Positions 8,012-16,667 of a DNA stretch of 64,000 nt are shown here, piece after piece. Where the stretch lies: NCBI RefSeq assembly GCF_014649795.1, contig NZ_BMTS01000003.1, positions 310,001-374,000 on the forward strand. The letters are read 5' to 3'. Position 1 is the stretch's first letter, and each line of letters begins with the position of its first letter. The position numbers and the translations under genes are program-made. The notes under the pieces are model-generated. The model was given only the letters and a program-made list of their open reading frames with translations, made no database searches and was not told where the DNA came from. The DNA comes from Streptomyces melanogenes (GTDB taxonomy: Bacteria > Actinomycetota > Actinomycetes > Streptomycetales > Streptomycetaceae).

Positions 8012-9085
8012 TCAGTCTTCGGCGCGATCCCCCTCGGTCTCCGCGCGCTCGGGCAGCTCCGCGGCCAAGGCGGCGGCGGCCTGCACGAGGGGGAGCGCGA
8101 GCAGGGCCCCGGTTCCTTCACCGACAGTGACGCCGTGATCGAGCAGAGGGTTGAGTGCCATCCGGTCCAGTGCCTTGGACTGGGCCGGTTCACCGCTCAG
8201 CTGACCGGCCAGCCACCAGTCCGGAGCCCGGAAGGCGGCCCGCTGGGCAACGAGCGCGCAGGCCGAGGAGACCACCCCGTCGAGGATGACCGGCATTCGG
8301 CGCACCGCGCACTGAAGCAGAAAACCGGTGGTCGCGGCAAGGTCGGCACCGCCGACGGCCGCCAGCAGCTCCAGCTGGTCGCCCAGAACCGGCCGCGCCC
8401 GGCGCAGCGCGTCCCGGATCGCCGCGCACTTGCGCATCCACGCAAGGTCGTCGATCGTCGCCCCGCCACGCCCCGTGACCACGGAGGCGTCGGTGCCGCA
8501 CAGCGCCGCGATCAGGGTGGCCGCGGCGGTCGTGCCGCCGACGCTGAGGTCGCCGAGGACGACCAGGTCGGTGCCGGAGTCGGCCTCCTCGTCGGCGATG
8601 CGCATCCCGAGGCGTACGGCCGCCTCGGCCTCCTCCACGGTCAGCGCGTCCTCGACGTCGATCCGCCCGCTGCCGCGCCGCACCCGGTGCCGTACGACGT
8701 CCTCGGGCAGCAGCTCCGGGTCGCAGTCCAGCCCCGCGTCGACGATCCGCACGGAGGCGCCCAGGCGCCGGGCCAGTACGGAGACCGGACCCTCGCCGTC
8801 CAGGACGGACCGCACCAGGGTGTGCGCGGAGCCCGCAGGGCGGGCCGAGACGCCCAGCTCGGCGACGCCGTGGTCGCCCGCGAAGAGGATCACGCGCGGG
8901 TGCTCGATGGGTTTGACCGGAACCGTGCCCTGCGCGGCGGACAGCCACTCGCCCAGCTCGTCGAGCCGGCCGAGCGCGCCGGACGGCACGGTCAGCCGCT
9001 CCCGGCGTTCCTCGGCGTCACGCCGCACACCGCTGTCGGGGCGTTCGATCAGATCGGAGAAGTCGTCGAGATTCAGCCTGCTCAT
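8012..9085 (-). CDS. cobT: nicotinate-nucleotide--dimethylbenzimidazole phosphoribosyltransferase
   Basis: Cytosolic enzyme of 357 residues that makes alpha-ribazole phosphate, the lower ligand used by CobS. Visible family motifs are RLDELGEWLSAAQGT, VILFAGDHGV, GDLSVGGTTAAATLIAAL, VTGRGGATIDDLAWMRK and, near the C-terminus, VGEGTGALLALPL, which contains the catalytic glutamate. The ATG at 9085 (MSRLNLDDF) fits the family; the reading frame stays open far upstream but as a shadow of the next gene. It lies 74 bp downstream of the CobU fusion, same strand, so the two probably form an operon. Confidence 0.93.
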   Translation of the reverse strand: MSRLNLDDFSDLIERPDSGVRRDAEERRERLTVPSGALGRLDELGEWLSAAQGTVPVKPIEHPRVILFAGDHGVAELGVSARPAGSAHTLVRSVLDGEGPVSVLARRLGASVRIVDAGLDCDPELLPEDVVRHRVRRGSGRIDVEDALTVEEAEAAVRLGMRIADEEADSGTDLVVLGDLSVGGTTAAATLIAALCGTDASVVTGRGGATIDDLAWMRKCAAIRDALRRARPVLGDQLELLAAVGGADLAATTGFLLQCAVRRMPVILDGVVSSACALVAQRAAFRAPDWWLAGQLSGEPAQSKALDRMALNPLLDHGVTVGEGTGALLALPLVQAAAALAAELPERAETEGDRAED

Positions 9086-9159
9086 TCGCTGAACAGTACC
9101 GGCAGTGCGGGACCGCCCCACGGGTGGTGCGGCAAGATCAGGCCCTGCGGCCCCCCGGC

Positions 9160-10347
9160 TCAGCCGCGCAGCACCAGCGCCTGCCCGGCGACGACCAGGA
9201 GCACGTGCTCGCACTCGTTCGCGACCGCCGTGTTGAGCCTGCCGAGCTCGTCCCGGAACATCCGTCCGGCGCGCGTCGCGGGCACCACCCCGGAGCCCAC
9301 CTCGTTGCTGACGAACACCACGGTCCTGGCGGTCGCCCGGACCGCCGCGACCAGCTTGGCCACCCGCTCCCGCACCGCGTCCGGCAGCTTCTCCTCCTCC
9401 CACGCCCCGGCCCGGTCCATCGCGTCGGTCAGCCACAGCGACAGGCAGTCCACCAGCAGCGCGGGCCCGGGCGAGGCGAGCAGCGGCACCAGGTCGCAGG
9501 TCTCCTCCGTGCGCCAGGCGCCGGGCCGCCGCTCGCGGTGCAGCCCGACCCGCGCCGCCCACTCCGGATCGCCCTCCCGGGTGCCGCCCGTCGCCACGTA
9601 CACGACCTCCGGGAAGGCCTCGAGGCGGCGCTCGGCCTCCACCGACTTGCCCGAGCGGGCCCCGCCGAGGACCAGCGTGCGGCGCGGCAGGTCGGGCACC
9701 GCGTGGTACTCCCCGACGATCAGCGTCGTCCCGTCCGGCACCGCCCGCGCCCCGGCCGCCGCCAGCCTCCTGGACAGCTCCCGGCCCGGCGGCACGTCGT
9801 GGTCGATGTGCGCGGCCACCACATCGGTGGCGGGCCCCACGGCGCCCGCCGCCCGCAGCCGCGCCAGCGCGTCCGGCCGCCCCAGGACGTCGCAGACCAC
9901 CATGTCGTACGGGTGCGACGCCCCGGCCATCCCCGACGGCGCGCCCCCGGGCGGCAGATACAGCAGCCGCTCGCCCTCCGGCGAGGTCACCTCGTACCCC
10001 GTGCCCGGCGCGTCCATCGGCACGGCCCGCACCCGGTGCCCGCTGATCAGCGTCAGGACCCGGCCGTCCGGCACCCGCCCGGCCGACGGGAGCCCGGGCG
10101 GCAGTTCCACCGCGGGCCCGTCGTGCGGATGGGTGAGCAGGACCTGCCGCACGCCCGTGAGCGAGTGCCCGGCCCGGGCGGCGGCCAGCGCCGCCCCGGG
10201 GGTCAGATCGAGCAGCAGGGCGCCGTCGACGAGCAGGGCGGTCGCGGCGCGCGCCTGGTCGCCGCGGGCCGAGGCGCACGCGGCGCAGGGGCAGTCGGGG
10301 CGCGGCAGCCCGGCGGGGGCCCCGGTGCCGAGGAGAGTCAGTTCCAC
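9160..10347 (-). CDS. cobU: MBL-fold domain fused to adenosylcobinamide kinase/GTP transferase
   Basis: Protein of 395 residues. Residues ~1-215 form a PhnP-like metallo-beta-lactamase fold (MELTLLGTG start; THPHD at 72-76; HIDHD at 180-184), but the usual HxHxDH signature is broken, so metal chemistry is doubtful. Residues ~222-395 are a complete CobU/CobP domain with P-loop GGARSGKS (228-235), YVATGG and FVSNEVGSGVVP. CobU phosphorylates adenosylcobinamide and then adds GMP, giving the CobS substrate. It lies directly upstream of cobT. The role of the N-terminal domain is unknown; it may be structural or act on a related phosphoester. Confidence 0.9.
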   Translation of the reverse strand: MELTLLGTGAPAGLPRPDCPCAACASARGDQARAATALLVDGALLLDLTPGAALAAARAGHSLTGVRQVLLTHPHDGPAVELPPGLPSAGRVPDGRVLTLISGHRVRAVPMDAPGTGYEVTSPEGERLLYLPPGGAPSGMAGASHPYDMVVCDVLGRPDALARLRAAGAVGPATDVVAAHIDHDVPPGRELSRRLAAAGARAVPDGTTLIVGEYHAVPDLPRRTLVLGGARSGKSVEAERRLEAFPEVVYVATGGTREGDPEWAARVGLHRERRPGAWRTEETCDLVPLLASPGPALLVDCLSLWLTDAMDRAGAWEEEKLPDAVRERVAKLVAAVRATARTVVFVSNEVGSGVVPATRAGRMFRDELGRLNTAVANECEHVLLVVAGQALVLRG

Positions 10348-10426
10348 GAAGACGATCCTCCCGCGTCACCGCGGGCGGTGCGCGCCCGGCTACGCTGCGG
10401 GCAGCAACGTGACCCGGGAGGCGCAC

Positions 10427-10636
10427 ATGGCGTGGACGTGGCGATTCGAGAAGTCCGACGGGACGGAGGTCGAGCCGGCGGTGGCGCCGGAGGAGTTCAC
10501 GACCCAGGGCGACGCGGAGTCCTGGATCGGTGAGGTCTGGAAGGACCTGCTGGAAGGCGGGGCCGACCAGGTGCACCTCTTCGACGACGGCAAGAAGATC
10601 TACGGCCCGATGAGCCTGCACGCCGACGCGTCCTGA
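10427..10636 (+). CDS. small conserved acidic hypothetical protein
   Basis: Protein of 69 residues beginning MAWTWRFEKSDGTEVEP, preceded by an excellent Shine-Dalgarno (gggagg, 10415-10420). It is acidic, with no signal peptide or membrane helix, and high third-position GC. I recall similar small proteins in Streptomyces but know no function. It is convergent with the htrA-like gene, with a strong hairpin between them. Confidence 0.8.
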   Translation: MAWTWRFEKSDGTEVEPAVAPEEFTTQGDAESWIGEVWKDLLEGGADQVHLFDDGKKIYGPMSLHADAS

Positions 10637-10662
10637 CGCGCGGACGCACGGTGGCACGAGAC

Positions 10663-10695
10663 GGCGCCCGCGGACCCCTTCGGTCCGCGGGCGCC
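10663..10695. terminator. bidirectional hairpin terminator
   Basis: Perfect 14-bp inverted repeat (ggcgcccgcggacc at 10663-10676, complement at 10682-10695) with a 5-base loop between two convergent genes. There is no T-tract, as is common in Streptomyces. Confidence 0.75.
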
Positions 10696-10721
10696 GCCGT
10701 GCGCGCCCCGCGCGGGTGCGC

Positions 10722-11819
10722 TCAGATCTCGCCGAGGGTGACCTGGGCGGTCTTCGCCGAGCCGCCGCGCGTATAGGTCACCTGGACGGTCTGGCCGGGC
10801 TTGTCGGCGGCCAGCGCCTCCGACAGCGAGGTGATCGTGACGATGTCGGTGTCCCCGAGCCGGGTCAGGACGTCCCCGGCCCTCAGCCCGGCCTTGTCGG
10901 CCGCCCCGCCCCGCTTCACCTCGACGATGGCGACGCCCGCGGGCTGGTAGTTGGAGTCGACGACGGTACGCCCGGTCACGCCCAGGGCCGCCCGGCCCGA
11001 GTCGGTGACCTTGCCGCTTTTGACGATCTGGTCAGCGACCGTCTTCACCATCGAGACCGGGATGGCGAAGCCGATGCCCGGGGCCGCGCTGCCGCCCATG
11101 TCCGGGTCGGTCGCCGCCAGCGTCGGGATGCCGATGATCTCGCTGTCCAGGTTGACCAGCGCGCCGCCGCTGTTGCCCGGGTTGATCGCCGCCGACGTCT
11201 GCACCATGTTGCCGATGGTGGCGCCGGTGCCGCCGCCCGCGCTGCTCTCGGTCACCGTCCGGCCGGTCGCCGAGACGATGCCCTGGGTGACGCTGCTGGA
11301 CAGGCCCAGCGGCGAGCCCATGGCCAGCACGATCTGGCCCATCGCGACCTTCGAGGAGTCGCCGAACTTGGCGGGCTTGAGCCCGTTCGGCACCGAGTCC
11401 AGCTTGATCACCGCGAGGTCCTGCTCGGGGTAGGCCGCGACCAGCTTGGCGACGATCGCGCCGCCGCCGGTCGCGGTGGACACCTTGAAGGTGTTCTCGC
11501 TCCCCACCACATGGGCGTTGGTGACGATGTGGCCCTGGGCGTCGTAGACGATCCCGGAGCCCAGGCTGTTGGCCGCGTCGATCTGGACGACCGACGGCAG
11601 TACGTCCTTGATCACCCGCTCGTAGTCGGCCTGGAGGCCGTTGCCGTCCGCCCTGCGGGGCGCCTCGGCCTGCTTCGGCGCTGCCGCGTTGGCCTGCGCC
11701 GGGGAGGAGTGCGCCGCGCCGGAGCCGGAGCAGCCGGCCAGCACGGCGGCCGCGGCGAAGGCCGCCGACACGGGGAGCAGCAGCCGGCGAACCCGGCCGC
11801 GGGTCACGGATCCATCCAT
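10722..11819 (-). CDS. HtrA/DegP-like trypsin-fold serine protease with PDZ domain, lipoprotein
   Basis: Protein of 365 residues. Lipoprotein signal with lipobox VLAGC (Cys30), a low-complexity linker, then a chymotrypsin-like domain with catalytic triad His103 (VTNAHVV), Asp134 (EQDLAVIKL) and Ser217 (NPGNSGGALV). A C-terminal PDZ domain (~265-360) has GVAIVEVKRGGAADKAGLRAGDVL. Such proteases act outside the membrane on misfolded or regulatory envelope proteins. All catalytic residues are intact. Monocistronic as far as can be seen; upstream 89 bp separate it from the ABC exporter gene on the same strand. Confidence 0.93.
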   Translation of the reverse strand: MDGSVTRGRVRRLLLPVSAAFAAAAVLAGCSGSGAAHSSPAQANAAAPKQAEAPRRADGNGLQADYERVIKDVLPSVVQIDAANSLGSGIVYDAQGHIVTNAHVVGSENTFKVSTATGGGAIVAKLVAAYPEQDLAVIKLDSVPNGLKPAKFGDSSKVAMGQIVLAMGSPLGLSSSVTQGIVSATGRTVTESSAGGGTGATIGNMVQTSAAINPGNSGGALVNLDSEIIGIPTLAATDPDMGGSAAPGIGFAIPVSMVKTVADQIVKSGKVTDSGRAALGVTGRTVVDSNYQPAGVAIVEVKRGGAADKAGLRAGDVLTRLGDTDIVTITSLSEALAADKPGQTVQVTYTRGGSAKTAQVTLGEI

Positions 11820-11908
11820 GTTCCGCAGTATTGCCCCGGCCCCGGCGCACGGCCTCCCACGACGGTCCGATCAGGTCGCAGGGGTTGCCCGCCCGTGGCG
11901 CGGCCGGA

Positions 11909-13666
11909 TCACGCCGTCGCCAGGAACTGCGTCGCCGCCAGCTCCCCGTACAGCGGATCCCCGGCCACCAGCTCGGCGTGGGTGCCCACCGCCCGTACCT
12001 TCCCCGCCTCCATGACCACGATCCGGTCCGCCAGCGTCACCGTCGACAGCCGGTGCGCGACCACCAGGACCGTCGTCTCCCGGGCGGCCTCGGCCACCAC
12101 GTCCCGCAGCGCCAGCTCGTTGACCGCGTCCAGCTGCGAGGTCGCCTCGTCCAGGAGCAGCAGCCGGGGCCTGCGCAGCAGCGCCCGCGCGATCGCCACG
12201 CGCTGCCGCTCGCCGCCCGACAGCTTCGAACCCCGGTGCCCCACCACGGTGTCCAGACCGTCCGGCAGCCGCTCCACCAGCGCGTCCAGCTTCGCCCGTA
12301 CGAGGACGTCGGCGATCTCCGCGTCCGTGGCGTCCGGGGCGCCGAAGACCAGGTTCTCGCGGACGGTCCCGGCCAGCACGGGGGAGTCCTGCTCGACGTA
12401 GCCGATGGTGGCGCGCAGCTCGGCCAGCGGCCAGTCGCGCACGTCCCGGCCGTCGATGAGGATCCGCCCGCCGGTCGCCTCGTAGAAGCGCTCGACCAAG
12501 CCGAAGACGGTCGTCTTGCCCGCCCCCGAGGGCCCCACGAAGGCGGTCATCCCGGCGCCGGGCACCTCGAAGGAGACCCCGTGGTGGACGTACGGCAGGT
12601 CGTCGCGGTAGCGGAAGGTCACCTCGTCGAACACCACCGAGGCGGGCCCGGTGTGCGGCGCGGGCGCGGCGGCGACCCCCGGCTCCTCGGTCTCCAGCCG
12701 CTCGGCCTCCTCGATCCGGGCGATCGCGGCCGAGCCCACCTGGTACTGCGTGGCCGCCTGCACCAGCTTGGAGACCGGGTCGATCAGATAGAACAGGAAC
12801 AGCAGGAACGCCACGAGCGTCGAGACGGAGATCGCGCCCGAGGCGACCCGCGCGCCCCCGATGCCGAGCACCGCCAGGAACGACACCTGCACGGCGAGGC
12901 CGACCGAAGTCCCGGCCACCGACTGCCACTTGGCCGACCGCACCCCGTGCCGCCAGGCCTCCTCGGCCGCCGCGTCCACCACGGCCGTCTCGCGCTCCTC
13001 GGCGCCGGAGGCCTTGACCGTGCGGAAGGCGCCGAACGCCCGCTCCAGGACGGTGGATATCTCGGCCACCGACTCCTGCGCCCGCGCGGTTGCCCGGGAG
13101 ATCTGCGGCATCACCATCGCCACCGCGGAGCCGATCAGGACGATCACGCCGAGCGTGACGCCGAGCAGCACGGCGTCCATGTACGCCATCATCGCGATCG
13201 TCGCCAGGAAGGTGAGTCCGCCGGTGGCGGCCGAGACCACGGACTGGGTGGTGACCGCCCGCAGCAGGGTGGTGTCGGAGGTCACCCGGGACATCAGGTC
13301 GCCCGGCGGCAGCCGCTCGACCTCGGGCAGCCGCAGCCGCAGCAACCGGCCGATGAGGGTGCGCCGGGCGGAGAGGACCACGGACTCGGCGGTGCGCTCC
13401 AGGACGTACGCCCCGAACGACTCGACCACCGTGCCCACCACCACGAGCGCGGTGAGCAGGACGAGCACGCCCGCGATCGGCTCGTCCCCGCCGAGCCGGT
13501 CCACCAGGGCCTTGGCGGCCAACGGCTGAGCGAGCCCGGTGGCCGCCCCGGCCAGCGTCAGCAGCGCCCCGAGGGCGACGGTGCCGCGATGCGGCCGAAA
13601 GTGCCGGTAGAGGGCCCGCCAGGTCTCCCGGGCGGGCATTTTGGAACGAGCGTCGTCAGAGGTCAC
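11909..13666 (-). CDS. ABC-type multidrug/lipid exporter, fused permease-ATPase
   Basis: About 585 residues from the GTG at 13666 (a downstream ATG at 13639 is the alternative; neither has a clear Shine-Dalgarno). An N-terminal six-helix exporter permease (about residues 20-300) is followed by an ATP-binding domain with Walker [11 protein letters not shown]-loop [16 protein letters not shown], signature [16 protein letters not shown], Walker [13 protein letters not shown] and the H-loop AHRLSTV. It is a half-transporter that would act as a homodimer; its substrate is unknown (drugs, peptides or lipids). The next upstream gene is a methyltransferase on the same strand, separated by a type B repeat. 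Confidence 0.92.
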   Translation of the reverse strand: MTSDDARSKMPARETWRALYRHFRPHRGTVALGALLTLAGAATGLAQPLAAKALVDRLGGDEPIAGVLVLLTALVVVGTVVESFGAYVLERTAESVVLSARRTLIGRLLRLRLPEVERLPPGDLMSRVTSDTTLLRAVTTQSVVSAATGGLTFLATIAMMAYMDAVLLGVTLGVIVLIGSAVAMVMPQISRATARAQESVAEISTVLERAFGAFRTVKASGAEERETAVVDAAAEEAWRHGVRSAKWQSVAGTSVGLAVQVSFLAVLGIGGARVASGAISVSTLVAFLLFLFYLIDPVSKLVQAATQYQVGSAAIARIEEAERLETEEPGVAAAPAPHTGPASVVFDEVTFRYRDDLPYVHHGVSFEVPGAGMTAFVGPSGAGKTTVFGLVERFYEATGGRILIDGRDVRDWPLAELRATIGYVEQDSPVLAGTVRENLVFGAPDATDAEIADVLVRAKLDALVERLPDGLDTVVGHRGSKLSGGERQRVAIARALLRRPRLLLLDEATSQLDAVNELALRDVVAEAARETTVLVVAHRLSTVTLADRIVVMEAGKVRAVGTHAELVAGDPLYGELAATQFLATA

Positions 13667-13718
13667 ACAGGAAGGACGCGAAAGGAGCGGGCTGACCTGA
13701 GTCTGTGGGGCGCCCCTT

Positions 13719-13785
13719 AAGGGGCGCGGGGCTGTGACACTTGCGGCTCCGCCGCGTGGGCGCGACCAGCCATATACGGCCCGCA
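13719..13785. repeat. type B dispersed repeat
   Basis: Sequence starting aaggggcgcggggctgtgac, with internal hairpin gcggctccgccgc, then gcgaccagcc and a ccgca tail. A closely related copy lies at 49719-49817. It shares its ends (aggggcgcggg, gcgaccagcc, cccgca) with the type A palindrome, so the two are probably variants of one element. It lies between two same-strand genes. Confidence 0.8.
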
Positions 13786-13795
13786 CTCACCCGAA

Positions 13796-14593
13796 CTACC
13801 CGCGCACCCCACACAGATGAAGCAGAGCAGCAACCCGCCGATACGGGTCGGCACGCCCCGCCTTGTCCTCAGCCGCCAGCAACCGATCCAGCTCATCGGC
13901 CGCAGGCAACTGCACATCATTGGGCACGTTGTCAGTGAAGACCCGCACGCCGTACCAGGCGTGCAACGGCGCCGCGATGCCATCCAGCGTCCGCGTCAAC
14001 GTGTCGAGCCGATCGGCCCGAACGGACAGCCCGAGCCGGTTCGTGTACGCGTCCGTGTCGAACGAGGACAGTGCCCCCGCCCAATCGCCCGCAAGCCCCG
14101 GCCGCATCGCCAGCGCGTCAGCGTTCCGCACGAGCAGCGAGAGCAGGCCCCCAGGGGCCAGCATCCGCGCCAGCCCCGCCAGCATCGCGTCCGGCTCCTG
14201 GACGTACATCAGCACGCCGTGGCAGAGCACCACGTCGAAGGAGCCGGGCAGGAAGTGCACTCCGGTCTCGTTGCCGTCGCCCTCGATCAGGCGGACCCGC
14301 TCGCGGATGCCCTCCGGCTCGGTGGACAGCGCCTCGCGCGCCACCCGCAGCATCTCGGGGTCGGACTCCAGGCCGGTCACCGTGTGCCCGGCCCGGGCCA
14401 GGCGCAGGGCCTGGGTGCCCTGGCCCGTACCGACGTCGAGGACGCGCAGGCGCTGGCCGACCGGGAAGCGGGCGGCTATCTGCTCGTCGAGCTGACGGGC
14501 CACGAGCTCCTGGCGCACGGTGTTGCGCAGCCCGCCCAGACCCTTCAGCCAGTTGCCGGAGGCGCCGCTGAAGGCGGCGACGTCCGTGCTCAG
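13796..14593 (-). CDS. class I SAM-dependent methyltransferase (CmoM/SmtA-like), CTG start
   Basis: About 265 residues. A Rossmann methyltransferase with motif I RVLDVGTGQGTQALRLA, then VTGLESDPEML, SFDVVLCHGVLMYV and APGGLLSLLVRN. It resembles CmoM/SmtA, which methylate tRNA wobble carboxymethoxyuridine, but a small-molecule methyltransferase cannot be excluded. No ATG, GTG or TTG occurs in frame near the expected start; a CTG at 14593 overlaps the TGA of the upstream DUF3043 gene (CTGA) with gggga just upstream, which I take as the start. The next possible GTG would remove the N-terminal helix. Confidence 0.85.
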   Translation of the reverse strand: MSTDVAAFSGASGNWLKGLGGLRNTVRQELVARQLDEQIAARFPVGQRLRVLDVGTGQGTQALRLARAGHTVTGLESDPEMLRVAREALSTEPEGIRERVRLIEGDGNETGVHFLPGSFDVVLCHGVLMYVQEPDAMLAGLARMLAPGGLLSLLVRNADALAMRPGLAGDWAGALSSFDTDAYTNRLGLSVRADRLDTLTRTLDGIAAPLHAWYGVRVFTDNVPNDVQLPAADELDRLLAAEDKAGRADPYRRVAALLHLCGVRG

Positions 14594-15189
14594 GGTCGTT
14601 CCCCGCGCTTGACGGCCGGCTTCGGCAGACGCAGTCGGCGCATCTGGAGCGTACGCATCAGGCCGTACGCCACCGCGCCCTTGGTGGGCTCGTCCGCGAA
14701 GCGCTCCTTGAGCTGCCTCTTGAGACGGAACGCCAGACCGATGGAGTCGACCACGATCAGCACGATCACGGCGAGCCACAGCAGCAGCGCGATGTTCTGC
14801 AGGCTGCCGATCCGGACCATCGAGAGGACCAGGATGATCACGGCGAGCGGCAGGAAGAACTCGGCGATGCAGAACCGGGAGTCGACGTAGTCACGCACGA
14901 ACTTGCGCACGGGACCCTTGTCGCGGGCCGGCAGATAGCGCTGGTCGCCGTTGGCGAGCGCCTCGCGCTGCTTGGCCAGCTCGATCCGGCGGACCTCGCG
15001 CTGACGCTTGGCGGCCTCCTTGCGGTCGCTCGGCACGGTCGACGCCCGACGGCGCTGGGTCTGGGCCTCACTGCGCTTGGGCGTGGGCCTGCCCTTGGGG
15101 GCCTCGGGGTCGCGGGGCTGCTTGGAGAGGTCAGCCGTCACCTTGTCGGTGGCCGGGGCCTTCTCTTCCTTGGAACGGCTACGGAACAC
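14590..15189 (-). CDS. DUF3043 membrane protein
   Basis: Protein of 199 residues. A highly charged N-terminal half (KEEKAPATDKVTADLSKQ, KGRPTPKRSEAQTQRRR), then RYLPARDKGPVRKFVRDYVDSRF, the hallmark of DUF3043, followed by two closely spaced membrane helices and a basic tail. Function unknown; the family is confined to actinobacteria. I chose the GTG at 15189 (reading FRSRSKEEK), the usual family start; an in-frame GTG at 15225 would add 12 residues with atypical codons. Coupled to the methyltransferase gene by a 4-base overlap. Confidence 0.88.
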   Translation of the reverse strand: MFRSRSKEEKAPATDKVTADLSKQPRDPEAPKGRPTPKRSEAQTQRRRASTVPSDRKEAAKRQREVRRIELAKQREALANGDQRYLPARDKGPVRKFVRDYVDSRFCIAEFFLPLAVIILVLSMVRIGSLQNIALLLWLAVIVLIVVDSIGLAFRLKRQLKERFADEPTKGAVAYGLMRTLQMRRLRLPKPAVKRGERP

Positions 15190-15473
15190 AAAGCCCAAGG
15201 GTACGGGGTCGCGGGCAGGGACCACAGGCCGGTGGGGAACGATCCCGCAACGCCTTGCGTCCCCAGGGGTGTGGACGGGCGCGTTCGCGGGAAGTAAGGG
15301 CGCGGTCCCTGAGCGTCACCTACTCCTTGCGCCGGAGCGGGCGGGGACGCAGTCGTCCTTGCGGATGACCGCATCCGCGCCCGAACAGTGCGGTAATGGA
15401 TGCAGGGCCCGTACTGTGGGTTCTGTTGCAGCAGCTGGAGCTGGAGTCCGTCAGAAGGGGGCGCGCGAAGCCC

Positions 15474-16265
15474 ATGAGCGGTGTCATGAAGCGTATGGGG
15501 ATGATCTTCCGCGCGAAGGCGAACAAGGCCCTTGACCGGGCCGAGGACCCGCGCGAGACCCTCGATTACTCGTACCAGAAGCAGCTTGAGCTGCTCCAGA
15601 AGGTGCGCCGCGGAGTCGCCGACGTGGCGACCTCGCGCAAGCGGCTCGAACTGCAGCTGAACCAGCTCCAGAGCCAGTCCACCAAGCTGGAGGACCAGGG
15701 CCGCAAGGCGCTGGCGCTGGGCCGCGAGGACCTGGCGCGCGAGGCGCTGACCCGCCGCGCCTCCCTCCAGCAGCAGGTCACCGACCTGGAGACGCAGCAC
15801 CAGACCCTGCAGGGCGAGGAGGAGAAGCTCACTCTCGCGGCCCAGCGGCTCCAGGCCAAGGTCGACGCCTTCCGCACCAAGAAGGAGACGATCAAGGCGA
15901 CCTACACGGCGGCCCAGGCGCAGACCCGGATCGCCGAGTCCTTCTCGGGCATCTCCGAGGAGATGAGCGACGTCGGCATGGCCATCCAGCGGGCCGAGGA
16001 CAAGACCGCGCAGCTCCAGGCGCGGGCCGGCGCGATCGACGAGCTGCTCGCCTCCGGGGCCCTCGACGACCAGTCGGGCCTCCAGAAGGACGACCTCCAG
16101 GCCGAGCTCGACCGCATCTCCGGTGGTACGGATGTAGAGCTGGAACTGCAGCGGATGAAGGCCGAGCTCACCGGCGGTACGTCGGGGCAGCAGGCCATCG
16201 AGGGCGGCACCGCCGGCCCGCAGGACCGTCCGCAGCAGCAGACCCCCCGCTTCGACAAGCAGTAG
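15474..16265 (+). CDS. pspA: PspA/IM30 family membrane-stress protein
   Basis: Protein of 263 residues, almost entirely helical coiled coil: MKRMGMIFRAKANKALDRAEDP is the amphipathic N-terminal PspA segment, followed by long heptad-rich helices (KQLELLQKVRRGVADVATS and onward) to about residue 225 and a disordered Gln/Thr-rich tail. PspA-family proteins polymerise on the inner face of damaged membranes and are ESCRT-III relatives. ATG at 15474 chosen over the upstream in-frame ATG, which would precede the conserved start. A -10-like tactgt occurs at 15412-15417. Followed by PspAA in the same operon. Confidence 0.93.
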   Translation: MSGVMKRMGMIFRAKANKALDRAEDPRETLDYSYQKQLELLQKVRRGVADVATSRKRLELQLNQLQSQSTKLEDQGRKALALGREDLAREALTRRASLQQQVTDLETQHQTLQGEEEKLTLAAQRLQAKVDAFRTKKETIKATYTAAQAQTRIAESFSGISEEMSDVGMAIQRAEDKTAQLQARAGAIDELLASGALDDQSGLQKDDLQAELDRISGGTDVELELQRMKAELTGGTSGQQAIEGGTAGPQDRPQQQTPRFDKQ

Positions 16266-16283
16266 GGCCAAGGAGGAGTCGCC

Positions 16284-16562
16284 ATGATCGTACGGATCAT
16301 GGGGGAGGGCCAGGTGAAGCTGGCGGACAGCCACTTCACCGAGCTCAACAAGCTGGACGACGAGCTGCTGGCCGAGATGGAGGCGGGCGACGAGGAGGGC
16401 TTCCGCCGCACGCTGGGGGCGCTGCTTGACGCGGTCCGCAGTCTGGGCGAGCCCCTTCCGGACGACGCCCTGGAGCCCTCCGAGCTCATCCTGCCCGGCC
16501 CTGACGCGTCCCTGGACGAGGTCAGGCAGATGCTCAACGACGACGGGCTGATCCCGGGCTGA
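16284..16562 (+). CDS. pspAA: PspA-associated protein PspAA
   Basis: Acidic protein of 92 residues starting MIVRIMGEGQVKLADSHF, as in the actinobacterial PspAA family, with a strong Shine-Dalgarno (aaggagg). It follows pspA by 18 bp and presumably modulates PspA. No membrane segment. A two-component system begins about 105 bp downstream on the same strand, so the group may form one envelope-stress module, but a repeat lies between. Confidence 0.85.
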   Translation: MIVRIMGEGQVKLADSHFTELNKLDDELLAEMEAGDEEGFRRTLGALLDAVRSLGEPLPDDALEPSELILPGPDASLDEVRQMLNDDGLIPG

Positions 16563-16575
16563 GCCACCGCGCCCA

Positions 16576-16623
16576 AGGGGCGCGGGGAACTGCGCCACCA
16601 GCCACAGACGGCCCGCAGTCGAA
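16576..16623. repeat. type A palindrome half-unit
   Basis: One arm (aggggcgcggggaactgcgc, 16576-16595), ending with gcccgcagtcgaa at 16611-16623; the matching forward arm is absent. It separates pspAA from the histidine kinase gene. Confidence 0.85.
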
Positions 16624-16667
16624 TCACCGCACCCCCCAGCGGAGCGCTACCCGTACCGTAAGGAGGC

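Noticed and set aside
4629..10426. Cobalamin riboswitch ahead of cobS, cobT or cobU.
   Set aside because: The gaps before these genes are about 75-85 bp and hold no B12-box-like sequence.
9086..10657. Upstream extension of the cobT frame to 881 residues.
   Set aside because: The added part is the antiparallel-frame shadow of the CobU fusion gene; cobT has a family-consistent ATG at 9085.
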